A DNA stretch of 64,000 nucleotides from Streptomyces longispororuber. Its GTDB lineage: Bacteria; Actinomycetota; Actinomycetes; Streptomycetales; Streptomycetaceae. Positions 9,110-18,328 of the stretch are shown here, one piece after another. Location of the stretch: assembly GCF_014656095.1 (NCBI RefSeq), contig NZ_BNBT01000029.1:1-64000 (forward strand), in the 5' to 3' direction. The notes below the pieces were generated by a model. The model saw only the letters and a list, made by a program, of their open reading frames with translations. It searched no databases and was not told the DNA's origin. Within the stretch, counting starts at the first letter, position 1, and each line of letters starts with the position of its first letter. Both the position numbers and the translations under genes were made by a program.

Positions 9110-10314
9110 CGTTCGCGTTCCGCCCGGCGGCGCCCGGTGAGGTACAGGTAGCCGTCCTCGTCGCGCCGCGCCGCGCGGCCGGTGCGGTACCAGCCGTCGC
9201 GCAGGGCCGCGTCCGTGGCCCTCTTGTCCCGGAAGTACCCGTCGAACAGCAGGGGCCCGCGCACCCACAGCTCCCCGCGCGCGAGCCGGACCCGCACCCC
9301 CGGCACGGGCGTTCCGCAGGTGCCGGCCCGGGCCCGGACGTCGGCGGGCTCCCACGCGGTGAGGTCGCCCGTCTCCGGCGTAGCGAAGACGGCGCGGACC
9401 CGCGCCCCCGGCGTCGCCGTGCGGATCGCCTCCAGGAGACGCGGGGGAGCGGCGCCGGGCTCCGCGGTCTCCACGTCGGCGCAGCGCAGGGCCGCGAGGT
9501 GGTGCGGTGCCGTGTCCAGGACGCCCTCCCATACGCGGGGCGTGCCCAGGAGGCGCGCGGCCCGGTGCTCGCGCACGGCCGCGCAGACCGCCGCCGGACC
9601 CGGCTCCTGCGGCAGGACCACGGTGCCCCGGGCCTGCCACTGCCGCAGCACGGCGGTCCAGGCGCCCCAGTGCCCCGCCGGCAGGCCGCACACCAGGACG
9701 CCCGGCGGCTCCGGCCGGGCCCCGCAGTGGGCCCGCAGGACAGCCGCGCGCTGGGAGACGACCACGCCGCGGGCGCGGCCGGGCCCGGTGAACAGCAGGA
9801 GGTGCGGGTCGCCCTCCGCGGGGGCGGGCTCCGCGGGGGTGCCCTGCTCGGGGGCGGGCTCCGCGAGGACAGGCTCCGGCGGGGCGGCGGCTCGGGGCTC
9901 GGCCGATGCCGGAGCCGGAGCGTGGGCGAGGGCCGGTGTCAAGGCCGCAGCCGAGGCCGGGGCCAGGGCCGGGGCCGGGCACACCTCCGCCAGCTCCGCC
10001 TCCGTCAGGACCAGGCACGGTGCCACCGCCCCGGGCGGGCGCGCCGGGGCGGTCGCCCGCTCCAGCGGTACGAACACCGCGCCCGCGCGCGCGGCCCCGA
10101 TGTACACCGGCAGGGCCGCGGCCAGGCTCCGCGCGGGGCACGCCACGCGGTCGCCGCGCCGGACGCGCCGCGCGGCGAGGAGGCGCCCCGCCCGGTCCCA
10201 GGCGGCGTCCAGCTCCGCGAAGGTGAGCGCCCGTGCGCCGTGGACGAGCGCGGTGCGGCGCGGGGCGGCCTCGGCGGCGGACCGGACGACCTCGCCGATC
10301 AGGAGACCCGACAT
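9088..10314 (-). CDS. degenerate AMP-binding (acyl-CoA synthetase-like) protein
   Basis: 408 residues, short for an adenylating enzyme (usually 500-550). The order of the ANL large domain can be followed: RRTALVHGARALTFAELDAA near the start, then an Ala/Pro/Glu-rich low-complexity insert at about residues 110-170. A P-loop-like LLLFTGPGRARGVVVSQRA follows in place of the Ser/Thr/Gly-rich consensus. Later come CGTPVPGVRVRLARGELWVRGP and DGWYRTGRAARRDEDGYLYLTGR. The C-terminal small domain carrying the catalytic lysine is absent, so full adenylation activity is doubtful. ATG 10314 has AGGAC upstream. GTG 10320 is possible. Confidence 0.75.
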   Translation of the reverse strand: MSGLLIGEVVRSAAEAAPRRTALVHGARALTFAELDAAWDRAGRLLAARRVRRGDRVACPARSLAAALPVYIGAARAGAVFVPLERATAPARPPGAVAPCLVLTEAELAEVCPAPALAPASAAALTPALAHAPAPASAEPRAAAPPEPVLAEPAPEQGTPAEPAPAEGDPHLLLFTGPGRARGVVVSQRAAVLRAHCGARPEPPGVLVCGLPAGHWGAWTAVLRQWQARGTVVLPQEPGPAAVCAAVREHRAARLLGTPRVWEGVLDTAPHHLAALRCADVETAEPGAAPPRLLEAIRTATPGARVRAVFATPETGDLTAWEPADVRARAGTCGTPVPGVRVRLARGELWVRGPLLFDGYFRDKRATDAALRDGWYRTGRAARRDEDGYLYLTGRRRAERERGAAPSP

Positions 10315-10437
10315 GTCCACGTCCTACCACGGCGCGGCGTGGGGCGGAACGGGCGTGCGAGGCACGGCGGGACCGTGGCCGAGACCACGCCCCCCGGCCG
10401 TCGCCGAATGATCTACCCGTCGGTAGCATCCTGTGCC

Positions 10438-10857
10438 ATGGCAGACACGGAGCAGGGCACCGACGGCACGGCGGCGCCGGGCGAGCAGGCGTCGCACGGC
10501 GAGCAGGCATCGCACGGCGAGCAGGCGGCGACGGCGGCCAAGGACGCCGCGCGCGCCGAGCGCAGGGCCGCCAAGCTGGCCAAGCACATCACCGGGTTCG
10601 CCCGGGCCCACGGCGGCGCCGAGGGACAGCTCGCGTACCTCGGGCAGCGGGGCACCCGGATCGTGCTCGTCGGCGAGGACGGCGGCTGGGGCGACCTCGT
10701 CGCGCCCACCCACGCGATCGCGCTGAGCGCCGTCGAGAAGGCCGGGATCACCGTCCGCGAGGCCTTCGACGGCGACCTCGCCGCCAAGGTGCGGACCGGT
10801 CCGTACGAGTGGTCCCGCATGGCGGGCATCCAGATCGGCGGCTCCGCGCGCGGATGA
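10438..10857 (+). CDS. conserved hypothetical protein with N-terminal GEQASH repeats
   Basis: 139 residues. Residues about 15-30 contain a tandem GEQASHGEQASHGEQA repeat, then an Ala/Arg/Lys-rich probable coiled coil (AAKDAARAERRAAKLAKHI). A compact domain of about 90 residues follows (RGTRIVLVGEDGGWGDLVAPTHAIALSAVEKAGITVRE). No function is recognised, but the C-terminal part looks globular and conserved. No ribosome-binding site is visible. A TAGCAT hexamer at 10423-10428 would place the transcription start at about the ATG, suggesting a leaderless mRNA. Confidence 0.75.
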   Translation: MADTEQGTDGTAAPGEQASHGEQASHGEQAATAAKDAARAERRAAKLAKHITGFARAHGGAEGQLAYLGQRGTRIVLVGEDGGWGDLVAPTHAIALSAVEKAGITVREAFDGDLAAKVRTGPYEWSRMAGIQIGGSARG

Positions 10858-10956
10858 GACACGCCCGGGGCGGGCACGGGTGACAAGGCGAGCAACACCT
10901 GACGCCGGGGTCACCCGTTAGGACCGTGGAAGAGCGGTCCACACAGGGGAGCGAGG

Positions 10957-12045
10957 ATGATCGAGACGCCGTCCCTGGTGGACCAGCACTGCCACGGGGT
11001 GCTCCGTACGGAGCTGGGCCTCGGCACCTTCGAGGCGCATCTGGGCCGCAGCGAGGGCCCGCCCGCTCCCGGCACCACCTTCTTCGACACCCAGACCGGG
11101 TTCGCGGTGCGCCGCTGGTGCCCGCCGCTGCTCGGCCTGGAACCGCACTGCCCGCCCGCCCGCTACCTGGCCCGCCGCCGCGAGCTGGGCGTCCTGGAGG
11201 CCGGGCGGCGCCTGCTGCGCGGCAGCGGCATCACCACGTACCTCGTCGACACCGGGCTGCCCGGTGACCTCACCGGGCCGGGGGAGCTGGCCTCGGCCGG
11301 AGCCGCCGAGGCGCACGAGATCGTCCGCCTGGAGTTACTGGCCGAGCAGGTCGCCGACACCTCCGGCACCGTCGACTCCTTCCTCGCCAACCTCGCGGAG
11401 TCCGTGCACGGGGCCGCGGCCGGGGCGGTCGCGTTCACCTCGGTCGCGGGCCTGCGCCAGGACCGGCCGCTGCCCGCGGAGCCGCCGGGGCCGGGCGAGG
11501 TGCGCGGCGCCGCGGGCCGCTGGCTCGCCGGACGCGAGGTGGGCGGCGAGCTCACCGACCCGCTGCTGCTGCGCCACCTGCTGTGGATCGCCGTGGCCTC
11601 CGGGCTGCCGCTGCAACTGCACACCGGGTCCGCCGACCCGCAGCGGTCCTTCGGCGCCTTCGCCCGCGCGACCGCAGGCCTCGGCACCGACCTCGTACTC
11701 CTGCACGGCTACCCCCACCACCGCGCCGCGGCCCACCTCGCGGGCATCTTCCCGCACGTGTACGCCGATCTGGGGCCCGCCCTGGTGCGCACCGGGGCCC
11801 GGGCGGCCGCCGTCCTCGCGGAGATCCTGGAGCTGGCCCCCTTCGGCAAGCTCCTCTTCTCCAGCGGCGCCCACGGCCTGCCGGAGCTGCACGTGATCGG
11901 CGCCCACCTGTTCCGCGAGGCGCTCGGCCGGGTGCTCGCCACCTGGGTGGCCGAGGGCGCGTGGTCCCTCACGGACGCGCAGCGGGTGGCGGGGATGATC
12001 GCCGCGGAGAACGCGTGCCGGGTGTACGGGCTGGCGGAGGAGTAG
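10957..12045 (+). CDS. amidohydrolase-family protein (TIM barrel)
   Basis: 362 residues. The N-terminal DQHCHG is the metal-binding HxH-type motif of amidohydrolase-2 enzymes. Later strands of the barrel carry LPLQLHTGSADP (about residue 220), LVLLHGYPHHR (about 250), VYADLGP, and KLLFSSGAHGLPELHVIGA near the end. The glutamine-synthetase-linked FluG N-terminal domains have the same pattern. The substrate cannot be told from sequence. Start ATG 10957, preceded by GAGCGAGG. Confidence 0.85.
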   Translation: MIETPSLVDQHCHGVLRTELGLGTFEAHLGRSEGPPAPGTTFFDTQTGFAVRRWCPPLLGLEPHCPPARYLARRRELGVLEAGRRLLRGSGITTYLVDTGLPGDLTGPGELASAGAAEAHEIVRLELLAEQVADTSGTVDSFLANLAESVHGAAAGAVAFTSVAGLRQDRPLPAEPPGPGEVRGAAGRWLAGREVGGELTDPLLLRHLLWIAVASGLPLQLHTGSADPQRSFGAFARATAGLGTDLVLLHGYPHHRAAAHLAGIFPHVYADLGPALVRTGARAAAVLAEILELAPFGKLLFSSGAHGLPELHVIGAHLFREALGRVLATWVAEGAWSLTDAQRVAGMIAAENACRVYGLAEE

Positions 12046-12063
12046 CGCTGAGGCGAGGCCCGC

Positions 12064-12107
12064 CGGACCCCAGACCCCAGACCCCAGACCCAAGACCCCG
12101 GACCCCC
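12064..12107. repeat. short tandem repeat, 7-bp AGACCCC units
   Basis: Five to six near-identical 7-bp units (AGACCCC, with AGACCCA and GGACCCC variants) fill the gap between the convergent amidohydrolase and heme A synthase genes. A simple-sequence tract, probably from replication slippage. Confidence 0.75.
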
Positions 12108-12120
12108 GTACCCGAGGCGC

Positions 12121-13140
12121 TCAGACCGCGGACAGCTCCGCGTCGGTCCGCGCGGGGACCTCGGAGGCCGTCGCCGGACGCTCGCGCAGCGAGAGCGCCA
12201 CCCGCAGCACCGCGATCCACACCAGGCACGAGCCCAGCATGTGGGCCGCGACCAGCGCCTCCGGCAGGTCCGTGAAGTACTGGACGTAGCCGATGACGCC
12301 CTGGGCCAGCAGCACCAGGAACAGGTCGCGGGTGCGGGCCAGCGGGCCGCGCGGGGCGTCGACCGCCTTGAGGACGAACCACAGGGCGAACGTCAGCGTC
12401 ACCACGATCCACGCGAGCACGGCGTGCAGCTTGCTGACGCCCTCCCAGTCGAGGCCCACCGCGCCCACGTCCATGCGCGGCACGTCGCTGGAGTCGCCCG
12501 CGTGCGGCCCCGCGCCGGTCACGACCGTGCCGACCGCGATGAGCAGGACCGTCACCCCGGTGAGGACCCAGACGAGCTGCGCCACCGACTTGCCGACCAG
12601 GGGGCGCGTGGGGGCGTCGCCCTCGCGGGTGCGCTGCCACGTCGCCGTGGCGACCGCGATCAGGGCGGTGGAGAGCAGGAAGTGCGCCGCGACCGTGTAC
12701 GGGTTCAGGCCGACGAGCACGACGATGCCGCCGAGCACGGCGTTGCCCATGACGATCCAGAACTGCGCCCAGCCGTACCGCGTCAGGCTGCGCCGCCACG
12801 GCTTCTGCGAGCGCGCGGCGATGATCGCGAACCCGACGGCCGCGCACAGGACGTACGTCAGCAGCCGGTTGCCGAACTCGACGACGCCGTGGAAGCCCAT
12901 CTCGCTGGTCGCGGTGAGCGAGTCGTCGGTGCACTTGGGCCAGGTCGGGCAGCCGAGGCCCGAGCCCGTGAGCCGGACGGCGCCGCCGGTGACCACGATG
13001 ACGACGGTCATCACCAGCGAGACGAGCGCCGCGGTCCGGACGGTCCGCTGCGTCGGGGTCCAGCGCTCGGCGATGTAGGCGAGCGGGTTGCGCGCGAAGT
13101 GAGCGACATCGGCTCGGGTCACGTTTGGCACGGGCCCCAT
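12121..13140 (-). CDS. ctaA: heme A synthase (COX15/CtaA family)
   Basis: 339 residues, about eight transmembrane segments. It oxidises the heme O methyl group to the formyl of heme A for aa3-type cytochrome oxidase. The extracytoplasmic cysteine pair is in GSGLGCPTWPKC (about residue 65). Candidate heme-ligand histidines are in MGFHGVVEFGNR, TVAAHFLLST, SKLHAVLAW and LVAAHMLGS, giving the four-His pattern of the family. ATG 13140 (MGPVPNVTRADV) is preferred over an upstream in-frame ATG at 13191. GTG 13131 is also possible. It completes the heme A pathway with ctaB. Confidence 0.93.
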   Translation of the reverse strand: MGPVPNVTRADVAHFARNPLAYIAERWTPTQRTVRTAALVSLVMTVVIVVTGGAVRLTGSGLGCPTWPKCTDDSLTATSEMGFHGVVEFGNRLLTYVLCAAVGFAIIAARSQKPWRRSLTRYGWAQFWIVMGNAVLGGIVVLVGLNPYTVAAHFLLSTALIAVATATWQRTREGDAPTRPLVGKSVAQLVWVLTGVTVLLIAVGTVVTGAGPHAGDSSDVPRMDVGAVGLDWEGVSKLHAVLAWIVVTLTFALWFVLKAVDAPRGPLARTRDLFLVLLAQGVIGYVQYFTDLPEALVAAHMLGSCLVWIAVLRVALSLRERPATASEVPARTDAELSAV

Positions 13141-13236
13141 CGTAGGGGGCCGCTTGTGCACGGCTTCACGAGGGGGACGTATCCGCTCCAACTGTGACGG
13201 CGGTTACGTCCCGCGGCCCGCCGCGGTGGGGCCCGC

Positions 13237-14076
13237 TCACTCCCAGCGGAAGAACCGCGCCGCCGCGCCGAGCCCGAGCACCGCCCAGACCGCGAGGATG
13301 CCGAGGTCCCCCCAGGGCATCGCGGCGCCGTCCCGGAGCACGTCCCGCAGGCCGTCCGAGAGGGCCGAGACGGGCAGCAGGGCGAGCGCGGCCTCCACGC
13401 CGCCGGGGAACTTGTCGAGCGGCACGATGACGCCGCCGCCGACGAGGAGGAGCAGGAAGACGAGGTTCGCGGCGGCCAGTGTGGCCTCCGCCTTGAGGGT
13501 GCCCGCCATCAGCAGGCCGAGCCCGGAGAACGCCGCCGTACCGAGGACGAGGAGCAGCAGCACGGCCAGCGGATTGCCGTGCGGCGACCAGCCGAGCGCC
13601 AGCGCGATCACGGTGAGCAGGAGGACCTGGAGCACCTCGGTGACGAGGACCGACAGCGTCTTGGCGGCCATCAGGGCCCAGCGCGGCAGCGGCGAGGCAC
13701 CGAGGCGCTTGAGGACGCCGTAGCGCCGCTCGAAGCCGGTGGCGATGGCCTGCCCGGTGAAGGCCGTCGACAGGACGGCGAGCGCCAGGACGCCGGGCGT
13801 GAGGAAGTCCACGGCCTTCCCCTCGCCGGTGTCGACGACGTCGACGGCGCTGAACAGGACGAGCAGCAGCGTCGGGATGACCACGGTGAGCAGGAGCTGC
13901 TCGCCGTTGCGCAGCAGCATCTTCGTCTCCAGGACGGCCTGCGCGCGGATCATGCGGGGCAGCGGCGCGGCCCCCGGCCTCGGGCTGTACGTGCCGGGCG
14001 TGCCGGGCGTGCCGGGAGTGCCGGGACTGTTCGATGTGCCCGACGTGCCGGACGTACCGCCGGTGGTGCTGGTCAC
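13237..14076 (-). CDS. ABC-2 type transporter permease
   Basis: 279 residues with about six hydrophobic segments. The N-terminal ~35 residues are a slippage-type tail of GTSGTSGTS and GTPGTPGTPGT repeats, followed by MIRAQAVLETKMLLRNGEQLLL, typical of the first amphipathic segment of ABC-2 permeases. The stop at 13237 is followed by the heme A synthase gene on the same strand. Its ATG overlaps the ATPase stop (ATGA), so the two form one exporter. Substrate unknown. Confidence 0.88.
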   Translation of the reverse strand: MTSTTGGTSGTSGTSNSPGTPGTPGTPGTYSPRPGAAPLPRMIRAQAVLETKMLLRNGEQLLLTVVIPTLLLVLFSAVDVVDTGEGKAVDFLTPGVLALAVLSTAFTGQAIATGFERRYGVLKRLGASPLPRWALMAAKTLSVLVTEVLQVLLLTVIALALGWSPHGNPLAVLLLLVLGTAAFSGLGLLMAGTLKAEATLAAANLVFLLLLVGGGVIVPLDKFPGGVEAALALLPVSALSDGLRDVLRDGAAMPWGDLGILAVWAVLGLGAAARFFRWE

Positions 14077-14999
14077 GACCGCAGCTCCTTACCCGTGAGC
14101 TCCAAGAAGACGTCCTCCAGGGTGTGCCGTTCCACGGAGATCCGGTCCGGCATGACGCCGTGCTGCGCGCACCAGGAGGTGACGGTGGCGAGCAGTTGCG
14201 GGTCGACGGTGCCGCTCACGCGGTACGCGCCCGGGGTGACCTCGGCGGCCGCGGAGTCCGGGGGCAGCGCCTTGAGCAGCGAGCCGACGTCGAGGCCGGG
14301 GCGGCCGGTGAAGCGCAGGGTGTTCTCGGCGCCGCCGCGGCACAGCTCCTCGGGGCTGCCCTGGGCGACCACCTTGCCGGCGTCGATGATGGCGACGTCG
14401 TCGGCCAGCTCCTCGGCCTCGTCCATGGCGTGCGTGGTGAGGACGACGCCGACCCCGTCGGCGCGCAGGTCGCGCACGAGGCCCCAGGTGGCGTGGCGGG
14501 CCTGCGGGTCGAGCCCGGCGGTCGGCTCGTCGAGGAAGACCAGCTCGGGGCGGCCGACGACGGCCAGGGCGAGCGCGAGGCGCTGCTGCTGGCCGCCGGA
14601 GAGGCGGCGGTAGGTGGTGCGGCCGCAGGAGCCGAGCCCGAGCCGTTCGACGAGGGCGTCAACGTCGAGCGGGTGGGCGTGCAGCGTGGCGACGTGCCGC
14701 AGCATCTCCTCGGCGCGGGCGCCGGAGTAGACGCCGCCGGACTGGAGCATCACGCCGATGCGCGGGCGCAGCGCGGCGGCCTGGGCGACCGGGTCGAGGC
14801 CGAGGACGCGGACCGTGCCCGCGTCGGGCGTGCGGTAGCCCTCGCAGGTCTCGACGGTGGTGGTCTTCCCGGCGCCGTTCGGGCCGAGCACGGCGGTGAC
14901 GGTGCCTGCGCGGACGTCCAGGTCGAGGCCGTCCACCGCGGTCTTCGCCCCGTACCGCTTGACCAGGCCCCTGACCTGGACGACGGACTCATTTCCCAT
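14073..14999 (-). CDS. ABC transporter ATP-binding protein
   Basis: 308 residues. Walker A GPNGAGKTTT (about residue 40), Q-loop MLQSGGV, signature LSGGQQQR, Walker B LVFLDEPTAGLD and the switch His in LTTHAMDEA are all present, so it should hydrolyse ATP. The C-terminal ~90 residues form the DrrA-like regulatory extension seen in actinobacterial drug and lipid exporters. It pairs with the downstream permease gene by a 4-bp overlap. Confidence 0.93.
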   Translation of the reverse strand: MGNESVVQVRGLVKRYGAKTAVDGLDLDVRAGTVTAVLGPNGAGKTTTVETCEGYRTPDAGTVRVLGLDPVAQAAALRPRIGVMLQSGGVYSGARAEEMLRHVATLHAHPLDVDALVERLGLGSCGRTTYRRLSGGQQQRLALALAVVGRPELVFLDEPTAGLDPQARHATWGLVRDLRADGVGVVLTTHAMDEAEELADDVAIIDAGKVVAQGSPEELCRGGAENTLRFTGRPGLDVGSLLKALPPDSAAAEVTPGAYRVSGTVDPQLLATVTSWCAQHGVMPDRISVERHTLEDVFLELTGKELRS

Positions 15000-15101
15000 G
15001 ACGGGAAGTCTAGAGAGGGCCGGAGGGGGCCCGGCCTCCGGGCTCGAAGGCCGCCCGGCCCCCGCTCGCGAAGGCCCCCGGTCGCCGGGAAGGGAGCGCG
15101 C

Positions 15102-15908
15102 TCAGGCGCCCGCCGGAGGCCGGTGTTCCGCCAGCCACCCCCCGGCGTACGCGACGGCGTCCGGCAGCGCGAAGAGGCGGGCCGTGGCGGCCCCGACCGC
15201 CCCGCGCGTGACCGGGCGGTCCCGCTCGAAGGCCGCGCCCAGCTCGTCGAAGCGGTCCTCGCTGATCGCGGGCTCGCGCACGGTCGTCCAGCGGCGGCCG
15301 TGCTCGGTCAGCACCGCGAAGGAGTTCTCCACCAGCGGCGCGGGCAGGCGGTACTCCGCCAGGTGGAAGGCCGTGCAGGAGTCGAAGCCCGCGCCCAGGA
15401 GCAGCACGCGCGCGCCCGCCTCCTCCAGCCGGGCCAGCGGGCTGCGCTCGCCCAGGCGGCAGTCCAGGGCGTGGCCGGCCATCAGCTCCCGCGCGCGGGG
15501 GCCCACGGCAGCGAACGACGTCTGCGGATGGGCGCTGCGGACGGCTCCGGGCCAGGTGCGGACGGTCTCCGGGACCACGCCGACACCGCGGGTGCGCGCG
15601 GTGCGCGGGTCGTACGCCGGCATCGTCTTGCGGATCACCGGCCACCACTCCTCGGGCACGGGAGGGTGCTGCCACTCCGCCGGGTCGGAGTTGTCGGAGG
15701 ACTGGGTAGGCACGACGAGGGTGCCCTCGTCGCCGAGGGCGTCGAGCAGCGCGAGGACCACCGTTTCGGCGCCGCCGCAGACCCAGCCGAGGGAGCTGAG
15801 CGAGGTGTGCGCGAGGAGCGTGTCACCCTGTCGCACGCCGAGGGCGCGCAGTTCTTCCGCGAGGGTCGCGCGCGTGCACAAAGGGCCGGTCACAGGGGGT
15901 GTCGACAT
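15102..15908 (-). CDS. AAC(3)-family aminoglycoside N-acetyltransferase-like protein
   Basis: 268 residues, the normal family length. Characteristic stretches are GDTLLAHTSLSSLGWVCGG (residues ~28-46), GTLVVPTQS, and RSAHPQTSFAAVG with the conserved His/Ser region. C-terminal LLLGAGFDSCTAFHLAEYR resembles the family's acetyl-CoA/substrate region. Members acetylate the 3-amino group of aminoglycosides. In Streptomyces such genes are often intrinsic and sometimes silent, and no aminoglycoside pathway is visible here. Divergent from sufR. Confidence 0.88.
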   Translation of the reverse strand: MSTPPVTGPLCTRATLAEELRALGVRQGDTLLAHTSLSSLGWVCGGAETVVLALLDALGDEGTLVVPTQSSDNSDPAEWQHPPVPEEWWPVIRKTMPAYDPRTARTRGVGVVPETVRTWPGAVRSAHPQTSFAAVGPRARELMAGHALDCRLGERSPLARLEEAGARVLLLGAGFDSCTAFHLAEYRLPAPLVENSFAVLTEHGRRWTTVREPAISEDRFDELGAAFERDRPVTRGAVGAATARLFALPDAVAYAGGWLAEHRPPAGA

Positions 15909-15983
15909 GGTCCCGGAGTCTTCTGCACCGCCTACGGGGGCGCCACCGATTTGTTGGGCCGGTGATCGTTTCCGCAGGTCAGC

Positions 15984-16002
15984 TTAGGTTTGCCTAAGTG
16001 AT
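15984..16002. promoter_or_regulatory. candidate iron box (DmdR1/IdeR-type) upstream of sufR
   Basis: TTAGGTTTGCCTAAGTGAT matches 13 of 19 positions of the actinobacterial iron-box consensus TTAGGTTAGGCTAACCTAA, including the first seven bases. It also contains an exact TTAGG-N4-CCTAA inverted repeat. It lies between the divergent AAC(3)-like gene and sufR, about 70 bp before the sufR start, so it could link the suf operon to the iron regulator. Confidence 0.5.
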
Positions 16003-16056
16003 GCACGGCACCGCCGGGTGATCCGGACGTGGCTTGTCAGGCTCTGAGGAATTACG

Positions 16057-16070
16057 CAACAATGGCGTTG
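16057..16070. promoter_or_regulatory. SufR operator, CAAC-N6-GTTG, overlapping the sufR start
   Basis: CAACAATGGCGTTG fits exactly the CAAC-N6-GTTG palindrome reported for SufR of Streptomyces avermitilis. Its last G is the first base of the proposed sufR GTG. With no ribosome-binding site at the right distance, the mRNA is probably leaderless and the operator would cover the -10 region, giving direct autorepression. Confidence 0.75.
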
Positions 16071-16849
16071 TGAAAAACGTCGGCGAGGCTCAGGAGACCC
16101 CCACCGGGGCTCCTCAGGAAGAGCTCGCGACCGGTGAGCGGTCCACGCGCAACCGCGTCGCGCGCTCCATCCTGGACCACGGCCCCTCGACGGTGGCCGA
16201 CCTCGCGGGCCGCCTCGGCCTCACCCAGGCCGCCGTCCGCCGCCACCTCGACGCCCTCGTCCAGGAGAACGTGGTGGAGCCCCGCGAGAAGCGGGTCTAC
16301 GGCGCCCGGGGGCGCGGCCGCCCCGCCAAGGTCTTCGCGCTCACCGACTGCGGCCGGGACGCCTTCGACCAGTCGTACGACAAGCTGGCCGCCGAAGCCC
16401 TGCGCTGGATCGGGCAGACCCACGGCGAGGAGGCGGTCGCCGCGTTCGCCCGCGCCCGCGTCGCCGAGCAGGCGAAGGCCTACCGCGCGGCCGTGGAGGC
16501 GGCGTCCCCCGAGAACCGCACCCGGGCGCTGGCGAAGGCGTTGACCGCCGACGGGTACGCTGCTACGGCGCGTAGCGCACCCCCGCCGCGCAGCGGCGAG
16601 CAGCTCTGCCAGCACCACTGCCCGGTCGCCCACGTCGCCGAGCAGTATCCGCAGCTCTGCGAGGCGGAGACGGAGATCTTCTCCGAGCTGCTCGGGACGC
16701 ACGTCCAGCGGCTCGCCACCATCGCGCACGGCGACGGCGTCTGCACGACGTTCATCCCGCGCGGCGAGGTCCCGCAGGGCACCCCGCAGACCACCCCACG
16801 AACCGCCAACCACGCATCAGCAAGCACGGCCGGGAGGAACCCCGCATGA
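16070..16849 (+). CDS. sufR: iron-sulfur cluster-binding transcriptional repressor SufR
   Basis: 259 residues. The N-terminal winged helix (about residues 25-90, [34 protein letters not shown]) is DeoR/ArsR-like. The C-terminal part carries four cysteines spaced C-x3-C-x12-C-x27-C (LCQHHCP, QLCEAE, DGVCTT), as expected for a Fe-S cluster sensor. Family members repress the suf operon when loaded with a cluster and release it when the cluster is lost. GTG 16070 is chosen. The in-frame TTG at 16034 would add 12 residues. It overlaps sufB by ATGA. Confidence 0.9.
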   Translation: MKNVGEAQETPTGAPQEELATGERSTRNRVARSILDHGPSTVADLAGRLGLTQAAVRRHLDALVQENVVEPREKRVYGARGRGRPAKVFALTDCGRDAFDQSYDKLAAEALRWIGQTHGEEAVAAFARARVAEQAKAYRAAVEAASPENRTRALAKALTADGYAATARSAPPPRSGEQLCQHHCPVAHVAEQYPQLCEAETEIFSELLGTHVQRLATIAHGDGVCTTFIPRGEVPQGTPQTTPRTANHASASTAGRNPA

Positions 16850-18267
16850 CTCTCCCCACGGAGACTGCCCACCCTGAGCTCGAGGGCCTGGGCAATTACG
16901 AGTACGGCTGGGCCGACTCCGACGAGGCCGGTGCCGCCGCCAAGCGCGGCCTGAGCGAGGACGTCGTCCGCGACATCTCGGGCAAGAAGTCCGAGCCGGA
17001 GTGGATGACGAAGCTGCGCCTCAAGGGCCTGAAGCTCTTCGAGAAGAAGCCCATGCCGAACTGGGGCTCGGACCTGTCGGGCATCGACTTCGACAACATC
17101 AAGTACTTCGTGCGGTCCACCGAGAAGCAGGCCGAGTCCTGGGAGGACCTGCCGGAGGACATCAAGAACACGTACGACAAGCTCGGCATCCCCGAGGCGG
17201 AGAAGCAGCGCCTGGTCGCCGGCGTCGCCGCGCAGTACGAGTCCGAGGTCGTCTACCACCAGATCCGCGAGGACCTGGAGGAGCAGGGCGTCATCTTCCT
17301 GGACACCGACACCGCGCTCAAGGAGCACCCGGAGCTCTTCAAGGAGTACTTCGGGACCGTCATCCCCGCCGGTGACAACAAGTTCGCCGCGCTGAACACG
17401 GCCGTCTGGTCCGGCGGATCGTTCATCTACGTCCCCAAGGGCGTGCACGTCGAGATCCCGCTCCAGGCCTACTTCCGCATCAACACGGAGAACATGGGCC
17501 AGTTCGAGCGGACGCTGATCATCGTCGACGAGGACGCCTACGTCCACTACGTCGAGGGCTGTACCGCCCCGATCTACAAGTCGGACTCGCTGCACTCCGC
17601 CGTCGTCGAGATCATCGTCAAGAAGGGCGGCCGCTGCCGCTACACGACGATCCAGAACTGGTCGAACAACGTCTACAACCTGGTCACCAAGCGCGCCGTG
17701 GCGTACGAGGGCGCGACCATGGAGTGGATCGACGGCAACATCGGCTCCAAGGTCACCATGAAGTACCCGGCCGTCTACCTGATGGGCGAGCACGCCAAGG
17801 GCGAGACCCTGTCCATCGCCTTCGCGGGCGAGGGCCAGCACCAGGACGCGGGCGCCAAGATGGTCCACATGGCGCCGAACACGTCGTCCAACATCGTCTC
17901 GAAGTCCGTGGCCCGCGGCGGCGGCCGGACGTCGTACCGCGGCCTGATCGAGATCGGCGAGGGCGCGCCGGGCGCGAAGTCCAACGTGCTCTGCGACGCG
18001 CTGCTCGTCGACACGATCTCCCGCTCGGACACGTACCCGTACGTGGACGTCCGCGAGGACGACGTGTCCATGGGGCACGAGGCCACCGTCTCCAAGGTCT
18101 CCGAGGACCAGCTCTTCTACCTGATGAGCCGCGGTCTGACCGAGTTCGAGGCGATGGCGATGATCGTGCGCGGCTTCGTCGAGCCGATCGCCAAGGAGCT
18201 CCCCATGGAGTACGCCCTGGAGCTGAACCGGCTGATCGAGCTGCAGATGGAAGGCGCCGTCGGCTAG
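16846..18267 (+). CDS. sufB: Fe-S cluster assembly scaffold SufB
   Basis: 473 residues, the usual SufB length. It forms the SufBC2D scaffold on which Fe-S clusters are built. Hallmarks are [27 protein letters not shown] N-terminal sequence, the beta-helix core ([31 protein letters not shown]), the conserved Cys in [10 protein letters not shown], and the C-terminal [17 protein letters not shown] [21 protein letters not shown] that contacts SufC. ATG 16846 overlaps the sufR stop. 61 bp separate it from sufD. Confidence 0.96.
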   Translation: MTLPTETAHPELEGLGNYEYGWADSDEAGAAAKRGLSEDVVRDISGKKSEPEWMTKLRLKGLKLFEKKPMPNWGSDLSGIDFDNIKYFVRSTEKQAESWEDLPEDIKNTYDKLGIPEAEKQRLVAGVAAQYESEVVYHQIREDLEEQGVIFLDTDTALKEHPELFKEYFGTVIPAGDNKFAALNTAVWSGGSFIYVPKGVHVEIPLQAYFRINTENMGQFERTLIIVDEDAYVHYVEGCTAPIYKSDSLHSAVVEIIVKKGGRCRYTTIQNWSNNVYNLVTKRAVAYEGATMEWIDGNIGSKVTMKYPAVYLMGEHAKGETLSIAFAGEGQHQDAGAKMVHMAPNTSSNIVSKSVARGGGRTSYRGLIEIGEGAPGAKSNVLCDALLVDTISRSDTYPYVDVREDDVSMGHEATVSKVSEDQLFYLMSRGLTEFEAMAMIVRGFVEPIAKELPMEYALELNRLIELQMEGAVG

Positions 18268-18328
18268 TACCGCCCCGCCACCGACGCAGCGACCGACTGA
18301 CACGCAGAGAGAGAGCACGACGACAGCC

